Below, in pieces: positions 35,719 through 47,142 of a DNA stretch of 64,000 nt. The position numbers were made by a program, and so were the translations under genes. The notes below the pieces were generated by a model. That model made no database searches, was not told the origin of the DNA, and worked only from the letters and a program-made list of their open reading frames with translations. Positions within the stretch are counted from its first letter, which is position 1, and each line of letters opens with the position of its first letter. Origin of the DNA: Deroplatys truncata (lineage: Eukaryota; Arthropoda; Insecta; Mantodea; Mantidae); the NCBI GenBank assembly GCA_030765065.1, contig CM060990.1:462777321-462841320 (forward strand), read 5' to 3'.

Positions 35719-36515
35719 TAGGGCATTTTTGTCATTTTAAGCCATTTTCTATTTTAGGAATTTTTTTACATTTGACCATATTGTTTTGTATTTTGTTGCC
35801 CTTACATACTAATTTAGTCATTTTCTTAAATTTATATTGAGTATATAAAGCGTTTGTATTATTGAAATTTTACATGAGCTTAACTTTTCAAATATCAAAA
35901 ACTTCGCTATTAAACTGAGAGATAGGAATAACTTTATATATCCTTTACTCGCATTCTTAGGAAAAAATCACACTCCTATTTAACGGTTGATCTGGAAAGG
36001 GTTGCTTGTGGATGGAGGCGTGGTTATTGTCAGGGGAGCAGGTATCATTACTGTTATGAATTTATGTTCCAAAATAGAATGAGACAGGTCAGTTTTCCGT
36101 TTTTGCGTTAATGAGTGCGTACAGTCAGGTTGTTATTGTCATAGGCTGTGAAGTCTTCTTCATTGGTATGAATTTTCTATCATCTGAGAACTCCAAAGAG
36201 TAAATGTTACAGTTTAGTTAGACTTGCTTAAAATAACTTTCATTTTCTTTTCAGATTATTCAAACAAAAACATGGTACAACTACATATTTTTAATTTTAT
36301 TTCTAAGTTAGCTGATTATTCTTATGCCTAGGTTTTCTACTTGTATAGCAATTATGCCCTCGTATAAATTAATTTATAACTTTCCGTACACTAATTTTAA
36401 TCATTTAATCTGAGATTTAGTTAATTTTTGTAATTAATGTGTCATTTTTAAACCGTTTTATTGGTTTGTAGGTCATTTTTCAAACACTTTAGGTCATCAG
36501 AATCCGGCCCTGCTT
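35719..36515. repeat. T-rich unit, possibly a non-autonomous DNA element
   Basis: It begins tagggcatttttgtcatttt and ends gtcatcagaatccggccctg. The motif gtcattttt recurs along it. The end cagggccggattctgatgac (inverse) resembles hAT-type termini, but the two ends do not pair well, so classification stays open. Confidence 0.3.
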
Positions 36516-37293
36516 GTCACCAAATATACAGAAGACAAGTCATACCCGCATAAAATGGATGGAAGCATAGCAGGTTTCCGTGTAAATGGAGAAATCCAAA
36601 ATAGTACCTTTATTCAGAATTTAAAAGTGTCAAAGCATTAAACATGTCATTCACAGGATAGAGCACATCCCACGGTAAAAATTATCGCCAAAATGGAAGA
36701 AATCAAGACGAACCGCAGATAATGACCGGAAAGAAGAAAGTACTACAATGAATATTTCCGTCCTTAGCAGAGAAAGGTTTAAATGTGATGAAGATTATGA
36801 AAGAAAAACAACATTCGCAGTTTATTGCTAATATCTAAAGTGCAGTGTAATTGAAGCCTTTCTCATTGCGCTTTCTAATTCCTCTGTTTTATAAACCTTT
36901 ATAAATAGAGAATGAATGAATGCTTTGGAAAAATGCTATTAACCACCCTTATTCCTAGGATCTAATGATAAGCCGCCTTATATATAGGGAAGCTCATTAA
37001 GGCTTTCACCATATTTAGTCATCCCCATACAACGATCATTAATCTTATCAGTAAACGCCTTAAATAAAACATTTTCTCTGCTGGTTCAGGGAAGTAGAAA
37101 TGATCTTCCTAGTTCTTATAATAAATAAATAAATAAATAAATAAATATAGATCAGGAAAACAAATTACGAAATAAAAGTTTGTTTCCGCCAGAAACCATG
37201 CTTAAATATAACTTGAATATATTTACCTGTTGTTGCTGATGATGATAATAATTATGACAGTAATAATAACAACACAGCTATAGAAAATGCAGA
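36516..37293. other. No gene; (ATAA)n microsatellite
   Basis: AT-rich with an (aata)n run at about 37124-37146. No ORF is supported. Confidence 0.45.
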
Positions 37294-37539
37294 TATACAG
37301 GGTGGACAATTTAAGTTGAGACTGTATAATATCTCCAAAACTAAGCGTTATAGAAAGACATGTCTTTAATAAAAGTTACTTGATATTATGGGGGAAAGTA
37401 AACGCCATTACTCGTGTTTTCTTTGGAGGACATTATGATGGTTGGTCATTTTACGGTCAATTTAATTTTTTAAACGGGAACCTACAATTAGGTAAATTTA
37501 AATTTACCCTAAAATGAGCATCACAGCGTCCTCCAAATG
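37294..37539. mobile_element. Fold-back MITE, right-truncated copy
   Basis: It begins tatacagggtggacaattta and follows the left arm and loop of the 35359 copy (gagactgtataatatctcca; cgggaacctacaattaggta). It stops about 50 bases into the right arm. Confidence 0.75.
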
Positions 37540-37788
37540 TCACGTTAATATTGTTTCCTTTTGTGAAAATTCTTCTACTGAATTTCTGTGATGTATCTTA
37601 CAGCGAAAAAAATAAAAGGAATTAGCCAGTTTTAGTGCATTACAAATACTTGCTTTAAATTCTTCTTGGCAGTGGCATTCCATACTTTTGCTGATTTTAT
37701 TACATATACCAATTATATCTCTTACCAGTTGTAAGCCTTGAAATGAGTGACTCTCAGAAATCTTTATAACCTCATTAACAATGTCCTT
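37540..37788 (-). pseudogene. Unrecognised open fragment
   Basis: The minus strand is open for about 80 codons with no start codon until the middle: IVNEVIKISESHSFQGLQLV, then DIIGICNKISKSMECHCQEE and ICNALKLANSFYFFRC. Codon use looks protein-like and cysteines are frequent, but I cannot place it. The MITE at 37294-37539 abuts its stop codon and may have truncated it. It could equally be chance. Confidence 0.25.
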
Positions 37789-38141
37789 ATGTATGCTATA
37801 TATTTAATTTCAAAATGTAGAAGTATTTTTACTAACGTAACTATGAGTTTTTTTTCATATATTATAAAATAACACCTGTTTCATTTATTTGTATATTTAA
37901 GAGTCTATCAGATGATATTCACCAACACATTAAAGACGAGACATTACAGCAGAGTGAGATTTTACACTGGGAGTAGGTCAATCCTTTTTGCGACTCGTAA
38001 CTAAACATGAGCCAAACTCAGAGCCCATGTCACTTCATATTAAGGTTCTTCTAACAAAGATCTGTATTTAGTATGCACCTTTTTATTGTACACAATGTCT
38101 GTGCTCTGAAGAAAATCTTCTAAGAATGGGTTTATTAAGTA

Positions 38142-38648
38142 CAGGGTATATAGCGGAGGGGGTCACCTCGCGCAAATATGTTGCACGTCCCCAGGAGGAA
38201 GGGATGAAGTGAACGAACCCATAGAGGCTACAGTATACAGATAGATAGGCCACAGAGATGCGCGGAAGTCCCTAATAGTTCCTGACTCAAAGACCCGTAT
38301 CACCACTGGAGCTGCCCAGAGAGGGTGACGAACGACCCGTCAAACAAGCAGCCCTCTAGTGTACACGGGGAATACTCTTTCCTTTGAGCAAACATAAGCG
38401 TCGCCAACTGTCCAACACCGCATCACGCTACGAAACCTAGAAGCACACCTGAAACATGAGAAGAAAATGGAATAAAAGGGAAATGCTGAAAGAAAATCTT
38501 GGTAGATAAAAAGCCACCCCAGAATTCGCCTACCGACCAGGGAAATCCACCAAATATCCAAGATCATATTGGGCGGTCGACGAAAATCGAACCCGGTAAC
38601 TCCTGAATGCGACCTCACATGTTACCGCAGAGCCATCTCATTCGGCGC
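38142..38648 (-). mobile_element. Long SINE (507 bp) with exact TSD
   Basis: On the minus strand the head holds an A box (gatggctctgcggtaacatg, about 38618-38638) and a B box (gggttcgatttt, about 38586-38597), then the body shared with 11160-11640. An exact 11-bp direct repeat, tttattaagta, lies at 38131-38141 and 38649-38659. The element is long for a SINE. The 92-codon open frame on the minus strand is incidental. Confidence 0.85.
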
Positions 38649-39564
38649 TTTATTAAGTAACGTATAATTTCTCCAAATCCATTGCAATCTAAGTCTTCAG
38701 ATAGCAGTTTGTGATCCACGTTGGAATATACCTGTACAGTATAAACAGTACAGACCTAGAAAGCTAACTGTCCACCACACATCGAGCGACGAGGTATCTG
38801 CTAACAGATCCTTCGCGATATGATCACGTAGTTAATACGACGTAAAGTAAATACAAGGAAAAAATGTTTAATTTTGTCAAATTTTGTTTAGCATTCTTCA
38901 GGCCTAACACGTACGATTTCAAGCCACAGCATCACTTTTAGAGATTGGTCAGGTATGATCATTGTTATATATTATTCGAAATTACATTCCTGTTTCAGCT
39001 ACATATCCTGAAGTTTTTGTTATAATGTTGCTGTATTATTGCGAAAGCCAAAACCCTCTTATTTATTCCCATTATTTCAAAATGTCAGCTATTTAGAAAA
39101 GTGCAACAACCAGAGGGTACGAGGGAGTTGCAGAACTTAAAATGGAGGACCAGCCGGGAAAATTTCTGAATCACTGGAATAAGATGAAAGCAGCATTTAT
39201 TTGGGGGGGGGGGGTGGCTGATATTGGAAGTAAACTGTGGACTACTGTCGCGGTAATCTGTTCGTGTTATCTTATTTACTGGGCGCCTGTTATTGTTTTA
39301 TTATTCTAAGATCTGGGTTCTTTGTCCTCCGTCTAGCTATTATTACTCAATCGAGCAAATATCTCTGAGCAGGGCGTGTAAACGAAAAGGAGTTGTTACT
39401 AAAAGATAACACTGATAGAAGAATTTGTTTTTACACTTTTATTGCCGTCACACTTAATTAATAGTTCACATCTTTAATCTTTATACACGCCTGACTGAAA
39501 CTGTTATATTTCCGAATGTAATTACTGTCGTATTAGTTGCCGCGTACTTCACATTTTGTAACTA

Positions 39565-39735
39565 ACTTTACGACGCGAGAGATTCTTCCAAACTGTATGA
39601 TGTGCACTTAACGATAATTCTTCAAGTCTGCGCGACGTGTACCTCGTGAATGATTCCATAGAACTGCGTGATGTGTACCTCGCGAATGACTTTTCAAGAT
39701 TGCGTGAAACATGCTTATAGCTCGAGAATACATAC
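39565..39735. repeat. Minisatellite, ~36-bp unit, about four copies
   Basis: Variants of ctgcg(c/t)ga(c/t)gtgtacctcg followed by (t/c)gaatga lie at about 39629 and 39665, with diverged copies to either side. Because 36 is a multiple of three, the minus strand stays open and reads as repeating RYTSR units, which explains the 79-codon frame there. Confidence 0.6.
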
Positions 39736-40851
39736 TCCTTCACCTCGAAATGCCTAAACATTATAATAGAGCTACTATTGGTTACCAAATCGCGCCAACA
39801 TTAGCGTCTGTTTTGTCAGCCAATCACAATTACTAACACTTATGCTCAAGGGAAGATATTCCCTCCATTTCTAAAGAAAAGCACGCTACGCTGACGTCAT
39901 TTGTTTGTCTCTTCTTAGTGATAAAAACTCACCCCATCGGTTCATTGTTACCCATTTCTATTGTCAGTTTCAGTGAGGCGGTGTAAACTTATTTCCTAAC
40001 CATGCTTATGGCTACCAAACATCTAAAATCAATGTCATACAATAATGTTAATTTACACTACAATCACTCTGGCATTCACAGTGTTGTGATATAAAATACT
40101 GCCTCACTACAGATATAACAATTAAGGACACATCTGTGAAGCTTCTAAAATCCAAATTTCAGCTCGATTCATTTTAAATTCTAATACAGAAATCAGGGAT
40201 GGATATATAATATGTAAACCCATTTTTTTGCTGGTTTTAAAAATTGCTCCAATGGTATATTTATAAACAGTACATACAAATTTTCAATTATTTCATTACC
40301 ATGGCAGAATTTAAATGCTAAATATGAGAGTTCAAGTTTTTTGTTTAAACATTTACACAATATGTGCATTATTGTCTAATAAAATAACCACTAAGCATGT
40401 TAGCAAAAATTGATTTCACCATCTCTTATCCTGTTGTTTATACGGAAAAGTATATCGTATGGAACATCTTAAAATGAGAACGTGCACACAAATGAAAATC
40501 CGAGAAAGAGACTTTAAAATTATAACGCAAAATAACACTGTTTCTGACTTTATGCCGTTTAAAAAGCATTTAGTGCACATAAAGCGTCTACCTCATCTTT
40601 TTTGAGTATTTGGAGATTTCTGAGGCCTCTGATATCGCAATTATTGACAGGAAGATACAAATAATTAAATAGAGAAACAATACTAAGAAAGGGAAATAAC
40701 TGCAATACATAATTTCTGTATGCTAAATCAATGTATAATGTAACAAGCTTGAGTTGAAATATTTGTCCGAAGAAGGTCATTAGCGAGTCAGGTTAAGCAA
40801 AGCCATTAATAACAGACGAGTACCGAACGCGTTAGCATAAACGTTCCTGGA

Positions 40852-41043
40852 ATGCAGTTAGGGTTGGGTTCTGTGCGTTTGAACAATCACGTAGGCCAGA
40901 ATTCTGTAAATGAAATTCTTAGATTCGGGGAGGTTCCGCATAGTAACAGTGTCGGAAACGCATGTGTAGAGTTTTTAGTATTGGGCCGCATATGTGGGGA
41001 CGTTGGTATGGGTATTGATATATGGGCGGAACTTAAGCAATAA
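40852..41043 (+). CDS. Small ORF followed by AATAAA, unknown
   Basis: 63 codons from ATG, with base composition above the local level and AATAAA overlapping the stop (about 41038-41043). There is no recognisable domain and no splice or promoter support. It is listed only because the composition and the polyadenylation signal coincide. Confidence 0.15.
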   Translation: MQLGLGSVRLNNHVGQNSVNEILRFGEVPHSNSVGNACVEFLVLGRICGDVGMGIDIWAELKQ

Positions 41044-41840
41044 AAGAGCGTGTATTGCTAAAATTAGAGTCTGTCTTTCTTTTCTTCGTGTACAGCCTTA
41101 GGGGCTTAAAGTCTTTTACGGTGATCTACTCTCGTAGCGCCTAAGTTCGCGCTGGGTTATCAGCTACTTAGCGGTAGCCGCAAGGGGTTTTGCTGGTAAG
41201 TATTTTAACGACTCACGGCAACTTACGCTTTTAGTTTCTTTTATTCCGGAAACAGTTATTTGAAACCGAAAAATGAATACTGCAGAAGTTAGCAGGTGTA
41301 ATTGTAATAGTTTCGAGTTCCACGATTCATAATCAGTTTCATTCTTTATCTTCAAACGGTCGGCAGCTCGCTTCATGAGCTCAAGTATTGTATCACATTA
41401 AATTTCTGAGCGAATTTATACTAGTGTTATCCTTTAGAAATACACTCACGCATACCCTGAGAGAAAGATCTCATAGCCAAACACTGTAGCAGTCGGCAAA
41501 AGATATTGGGGAAGACGTCAAAAGTTGCTACCGGGCATACAGCTTCACCTCTCTTGAATGGTTTTTTATTCGCTTTAACAAACCATCATTTTTACTACAA
41601 TGTTATAGGAATCTAGGCCTCCAGGCGGACATTTAAATCACTATGACATGTTTCAAAGGGCATACAGATATAAAAGCTACATATAAATATCGTTTTAATA
41701 ACATTAAAATCCATATTTATGCATTTTGGAAATTTTAACCTTTTTTTATACATGGGTACCCTAAACATTTAGGCATGAAGGATGCTAGCTTACCTGCACT
41801 ATTATCTCATTGAGGTAGCGCCAAAACCATTAAAATTAAT

Positions 41841-42488
41841 TAGGGATGGGACCTCGATACCGCGATACTCGGTGGTATTGAGGTATGTCTAATATGTTCG
41901 ATACCTTTTCGGTACTTTTAATTTTTTAAGTTTTATTTTATTGGAAGTTGTTGCGTTTAACTTTATGCTATGTAAGAAATGAAAGGAGTCCAGACTTCTT
42001 CACTTTACTGCCTCGCAATTGTCCTCAAAGACCTGCTGGACTATAGTACTTGATACACCTTGACTGCGTTGCATGCAACATTCCATAGACTCTTATGTCT
42101 AAATGAAAACATGCAAAATAATGGGGGAAGGATTAAAGGTACTCATGTAACATGCAGCATTAAGCCATATCTTGATTTGGCTGACGCACTAAATCACATT
42201 TCTGCAATATCCTGACTTGGTGACTCACTCTCAGCCATTACATTTACCTTCTCTGATGGCCAAACTCTGTGAATCCAGCAGAAACAAATCAGAACTTAAG
42301 ACGTGAGATAATACAGCGCATGGAAATATTTGTTCTTTCCTTCCACTGTTAGTTTGTGTTTACGCAAGTCAAACTTATGGTCGCGAGCGTAGCTTACAGG
42401 CATTCCGTAAGTCTAATTTCCGTAATAGAATTTCCTTTAGAAGAAAGTTTTCAGCCAAAATATAGTTACATAAAAAGGGAGCAAAGAA

Positions 42489-42543
<55 letters not shown>

Positions 42544-42814
42544 GCCTTGACTAACAATAAAGGATTAGTATCATCTGTGGCATTATCAAGATAAAAAATT
42601 GCTATCAATTGGAGAATGTCAAACAGGAACAATGCCGGAATTAGCATACAATACAAAGTTGGTTACATGCGTTTATACACAGAAAACTACTAATAAGAAC
42701 ATCATTCAGTGAACAAGCTCTACAGTTTATTTATTAGGTGAGTATTGAGTATTGATGCTCAAAAATCAGTATCAGTATCGAATATCGAGAAATAGTGGTA
42801 CCGTCCCATTATTA
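41841..42814 (+). mobile_element. Non-autonomous hAT-like element (copy A)
   Basis: It starts tagggatgggacctcgatac and ends gtaccgtcccattatta, whose inverse is taataatgggac, so the termini form short imperfect inverted repeats. The flanks aaattaat (41833-41840) and aaattatt (42815-42822) are an 8-bp duplication with one mismatch, typical of hAT transposition. The whole element matches copy B (57376-58385, opposite strand), including gttgcgtttaactttatgct, cttgactgcgttgcatgcaa and tgaatccagcagaaacaaat. It has no coding capacity. Confidence 0.75.
42490..42543. repeat. (ATT)n microsatellite, ~18 units
   Basis: A perfect ATT run inside hAT-like copy A. Open frames here read poly-Tyr or poly-Asn and are not genes. 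Confidence 0.95.
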
Positions 42815-43744
42815 AAATTATTACTTAATAAAATAATATCCAATTCAGGATTGTAAACGAAAAATCGCAAGTAAAGGAGATTCAGTGAAGTGTGTCTTTA
42901 CAACCGGAAAAAATTTCTGTTTTCAGTTAGATCAGAACTTCTGTTTAAGATGCAAATTCTTAATTCAGAGATCTTCCAAGTTCCACAGATTACCTTAAAA
43001 CCATAAAACAGTGCAGAAATTTTTGTTTCGGAATTGTTTCTGCAGTCCAGTCTGATCGGCTTTTGTTGCAGAAATTTCGAGCGCTATCCATTTTGCGCAT
43101 GACTGCTTACCTCTGACAGAATTTGTGTAACGCTTCACTGATGTTAATGACTGGTAAATAAATAATGAATGCGGAGAGAAATGAACAAAATAAATTTAAT
43201 AAACACTTAAATAAATACATTTCTGTGCAAACTTTCCCCAGCTGAACGATTTCCCTCTAATGGAGGGGGTACTCTATTCTCCCATAATAACCTCATATTC
43301 CGGTTTGAATAAATACATAAATAAAGCAACAGATAAATAAACAGCTAGGCTATAACTACCTACATTAATTAATTAGTATTTCTCTCTTTGCCTCCATCAC
43401 CATGCCAACCGCTCTGCACGAATCGGATCCTCTCGAGGGAAATTAGTCGATTTCCAATTTAGTTATTGCAATCTCTCATATTATTTGCATGAAATGTGTG
43501 CTTATTTTACATTGTAGTTTGGGCTTTGAATAAGGGAATTCTTGAAGAATGATGAAAACTGTATCCGAACCTACTGCTTTAACGTGATTGGTATATTCAG
43601 TATGTCTGTAAAATCAGTTTGGCTAAAAAAATGTATGACTATGACAATATATGACTGTATAATAGAGTCTCATATTCTCTGCCCATTATATTTTGTTTAA
43701 TCAGCTACTCTAAAATTATTCATATTAAAACTCAATTTTACAAT
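42815..43744. other. No supported gene
   Basis: AT-rich DNA with several aaataaata runs. No ORF above 60 codons. Confidence 0.45.
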
Positions 43745-44240
43745 TCCCTGCCACTTATCTATGGTAGTTAGAGGAAGTATTTTACTCAACTCAAAAATTC
43801 AATACCAAGGTTACATGGAAATATGCGTTTCGAGGTCCATTGAGCCAAAAGTAGCATTTTATAAAATTATCTATCTGTAGAATTTGTGTGGGGGGAGGGA
43901 GGGAGGGGAAGAAGGAGGTGGAGGGAAATAGATCAGCATAACTCTAAAACGAAAAGTTGGTTAAATACAACCTTGATATTTAAAACTATCTCAATTTATG
44001 AATGTAAGGTGAAGATTTTCATGAATTCTCCTACTCTCGAATAACCTTTACATATAATAAACTTCTTTACGTTTTGTTTTCCCAAAACGACCGAAAAAAA
44101 CTTTAATTAAATGTCATATTGTTATGATGAATAAAACGCACATCTTGAATCTTCTGTAAAATTTCTGTGAAATCCCCTTCATTTTAATTGCATTTTGTAT
44201 AATTTTGTATAAATGGGAAACCACAACAAAGAGAGAGAAA
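43745..44240. repeat. R1 composite repeat copy
   Basis: One 122-bp-type monomer (agttagaggaagtattttac, aaaaattcaatacca) leads to a purine-rich tract and then the R1 tail (atcagcataactctaaaacg, aagattttcatgaattctcc, aacctttacatataataaac, gaatcttctgtaaaatttct). The order matches the copies at 8455 and 50748. The right part dissolves into a GA microsatellite. Confidence 0.65.
43890..43908 (+). promoter_or_regulatory. Potential G-quadruplex
   Basis: Four closely spaced G runs of three or more (ggggggagggagggagggg) fit the G3N1-7 pattern. It sits where the other R1 copies have a GT tract. Confidence 0.45.
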
Positions 44241-44318
44241 GAGAGAGGGTGAGCGTGAGAGAGAGAGTGACAGAAAGAAAGAGAAATACACTAAAGGAAA
44301 CATATATATATATATATA
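44229..44318. repeat. (GA)n and (TA)n microsatellites
   Basis: Imperfect GA/AGAA run at about 44229-44285, then a short TA run at about 44301-44318. Confidence 0.8.
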
Positions 44319-44971
44319 TCCCTTTGAAATGTACTACAATTAATAACGAATAAAAGCTTTGTAACTTTAGCGGTTTTCAAATATTCGATGTTTTATGTTG
44401 AGTTTTCCGTGACCGAAGCTTAGATAGGTCTCCATCTATGAACGTTTGAACTTGCGCAATTCTCCTGTTTCTTTGTTGCTTTCTACACATGATCTCCTGA
44501 AAAAGAAAATAATTACTTGTAATATAAACAGCTTACAACTGTCTCACGTCTTGCATATTACTATGGAGGGATAAATGTATCTAAGTCGGTATTGGCTAAC
44601 TTGAAAACATTTCTAAGTCAACATTTTTCGTGGTTAAGGTAATGTGTATAGAAAAATAACTTTCTATAAAAATGGTATAAAGCTACAAGGGGTACCTATG
44701 ACATGATGATACGTAGAAATAGTAGCGTAACTCTACCACTCAGGTTTTCTACTACGTTGGATACAGGAGGCTGTGATTGTCAAATGTTTAAGAAGCAAGT
44801 CGACATAATATGTACAGCCTAAGACAAAATAAATCAGTAACAGCCAGAAAGGGAGTTCGATTCGGAAAACATCGTAAGCATTCGCTGACGCTGCGTTCAC
44901 AATACACGATTTAATAGCGTTCATTTCAAAGCTCTGCGATAAGTATGAAGATGTCTTTCAGTTTAGTTGTA
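44319..44971. other. No supported gene
   Basis: AT-rich with no recognisable element. Confidence 0.4.
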
Positions 44972-45048
44972 AGCATGGTAGCCGAGCGGTGAAACGCACA
45001 TGTCTCGTAAAGGGAACAACCTGGTTTCGAATCCTATGTTTATCTTTT
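44972..45048 (+). pseudogene. tRNA-like sequence (Ser/Leu-like A and B boxes)
   Basis: A perfect A box (tagccgagcggt, about 44979-44990) and a near-perfect B box (gtttcgaatcc, about 45024-45034) stand 40 bases apart, and a T run (possible Pol III stop) follows at about 45043-45050. The T stem and acceptor stem do not pair, so it is not a working tRNA. It is a dead tRNA gene or a SINE head. Confidence 0.5.
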
Positions 45049-45419
45049 TTTATTATTATTTAAATTTTAATTTATTAATATATATGACAATGTCGTATAT
45101 TTTCCATGCATAAGATGGAATTTTAAGACTTTTAAGTTTAAGACATTCATGCATAAAAACACAAACAAATTACTCTCTTCTTTTCAAAATAAATGACATA
45201 TTAGCAAAGTGTAAAACCAAACCAAATATTTAATTGACTTAATATTCGATGTGACAATCCACTGCCTCATTTTTCAGTTATGAATGGCGCTGGTGTGATC
45301 ATGCGCGCGCAGTTCATAATTTTGGAGTTCTGCATGACATATTAGCAATCATACTGGCTTTTGCTTTGGCTCAGCGCACACATAAAACGAAGCTACAAGG
45401 AAGAAAATCTCTCCTTACG

Positions 45420-46290
45420 TAAGTTGCTGGATACTCTGTGTCTCAGGCTGAAAGAACACTTGATCTACAGCTAAGAGGTTAGTGGTGTTATCCAGGGAAG
45501 AAATTGTTCGTCGTCGACCTGGTTCGGGTCGAAAACGTTTGTCCACTTCTCAGCAGAACACTGCACTTCTATAAGAGGCAGACGGCAATACCTTCCAGCA
45601 TGTGCCTACAATTACTGGAAGTAATTTCAATTTCCCTAATCGAAACGTACAGCCTTGCGTCGTTTGACTACAGTTGGGCTCTTTGCTCGATCGGCAGCTA
45701 TAAGCAGCGTCTTACAGACGATCATAGATTATATCGCCTTGCATTTGCGGAAGAAAAAGTCAACCATAACTGGAATAGGGTTATATTCACAGACGAGGTG
45801 CCAATTTTATCCACAAAAAATGGGGGAAAGCAATTGTTTACCGCTCCAGAGAAAAACGTTACGATGCAAAATACGTGGGACAAATGGACCGCTAAGGTCG
45901 CGTATCTGTGTTATGTTGAGGTTGGATGTCACGAGATGGTCTAGGTGTGTAATGGAAGCTTGATGACTCATTAAGTAGCCAGCAGTATAAAGACATCCTG
46001 GAAGCATCATGGTTCCTTGTGTAAGGAGTAGACATCATTTGATAGTAGAAGGAATGATTGGATCCCAGCAGGATGACTACCCTGTCCACACAAGCCAGTT
46101 TAAAACTGGTTCTCGTAAAAGCACGGTGATTGATTGGCCTCCTTGTTCACCAGATTTGAATCCTATTGAAAATGTGAGGGCAGAGATGAAGAAAGATTTG
46201 GAACTAAATTGGCCTGCAAGACAAAAGAGGTTTTGTAGGATCAAATACAGGATGCTTAGAAGGAAGTATCCTCTCGTGAAAATTTGACTA
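45420..46290 (+). pseudogene. Tc1/mariner transposase relic
   Basis: Spread over three frames are RRRPGSGRKRLS (about 45509-45545, the GRPR-like linker after the paired-like domain), a LTDDHRLYRLAFAEEK block, NRVIFTDE (about 45775-45800, first catalytic Asp), a QQDDYPVHTS block (about 46065-46095, second acid) and IDWPPCSPDLNPIENV (about 46127-46175, third). Each block is in the family's usual order and spacing, with at least four frame changes or stops between them. It differs from the relics at 1600 and 19965 in its motif details, so it belongs to a third Tc1-type lineage. Confidence 0.85.
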
Positions 46291-46637
46291 GGCATTTGAT
46301 ATCATGTATGCCCCGTAGAATGAGGGCAGTAATAGAAGCAGATGGTTTAACACCCGATATTAAGTTAACTTCTATTTTTATTTGCTTTTGCATTTACATA
46401 TAATATTTTCTTATCTCACATTTAGTTCGAAAAGGAAAAGGAGAGTGTTTCAGTTGCTGTGTGAGAAAAGATTGCAGGATTATGCCACTAGCAGTGGTTG
46501 GAAATGCTCAACAACTCACGCTTCGATTTAGTCACTAAAATGCCTTGAAATCAAATAAGGTTTAGCAATTGCAAATTATATTATAATATCCGTAAATAAA
46601 CACTGCATTTTTATACAAAAAGAAAGAAGAAGAAAAT

Positions 46638-46725
46638 ATGCTGGGGATACGAACCTCGGTAGGCCTCACCGTTACGTATCTGCCCATAATTACTCGGCCG
46701 TCAGCGCATATTCAGTAGCTGGGAC
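46638..46725 (-). mobile_element. tRNA-like SINE head (fragment)
   Basis: The minus strand has an A-box-like gacggccgagtaatta (about 46694-46709) and the good B box gaggttcgtatcccc (about 46641-46657). No body is recognisable. Confidence 0.4.
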
Positions 46726-46939
46726 TCGATATGAAAAGTGACAATAGTTTGGCTTGGACAGTCTTGAATATCTTGCTATAATGAATCATGGCTATAAGCG
46801 ACTTGGGAGACATCAGAAGTGCGCCTGTCTCAGCAACACAATGCGTGATCTAGGGTAATAATCATACAACATCTAAAGATGTACTCAAAGTCAATATGAA
46901 TATTAATGAACCTAAATCGATTTTTTTTAAATCCTACAA

Positions 46940-47142
46940 AAGTTGGTGCTAGCGTGTGTGCCGAGTTCGAATCTCGGTTAGGGCGAGTTATCCGGATAAG
47001 GTTTTGCCCAGGGTTTTCTCTTACCCTGAAAAGACGAATATCGGGTAACTTTAAGCTCTATGGACCCCTGGCTCATTTGAGCATCATTTCACCCATTTTA
47101 TTCATCGTCCGATATGTCCTAACCGGTTAAAGGATGCTAAAA
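46940..47142 (+). mobile_element. SINE, second copy of the 10562 family
   Basis: It shares the B box region ccgagttcgaatctcggtta (about 46961-46980), ggataaggttttgcccaggg, aactttaagctctatgga and the tail ggttaaaggatgctaa with the inverse of 10562-10792. The head is shortened. Confidence 0.75.

Larger units (their letters stand above)
38660..41840. other. No supported gene; minisatellite and one small ORF inside
   Basis: AT-rich DNA with a G run of about 11 at 39202-39212, the minisatellite at 39565-39735 and a small ORF at 40852-41043 (listed separately). Confidence 0.4.

Noticed and set aside
42356-42656. ORFs with poly-Tyr or poly-Asn on both strands (also at 52084 and 57557)
   Set aside because: They are translations of ATT/AAT microsatellites inside non-coding elements.
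44972-45048. Functional tRNA gene
   Set aside because: A and B boxes and a T run are present, but the T stem and acceptor stem do not pair.
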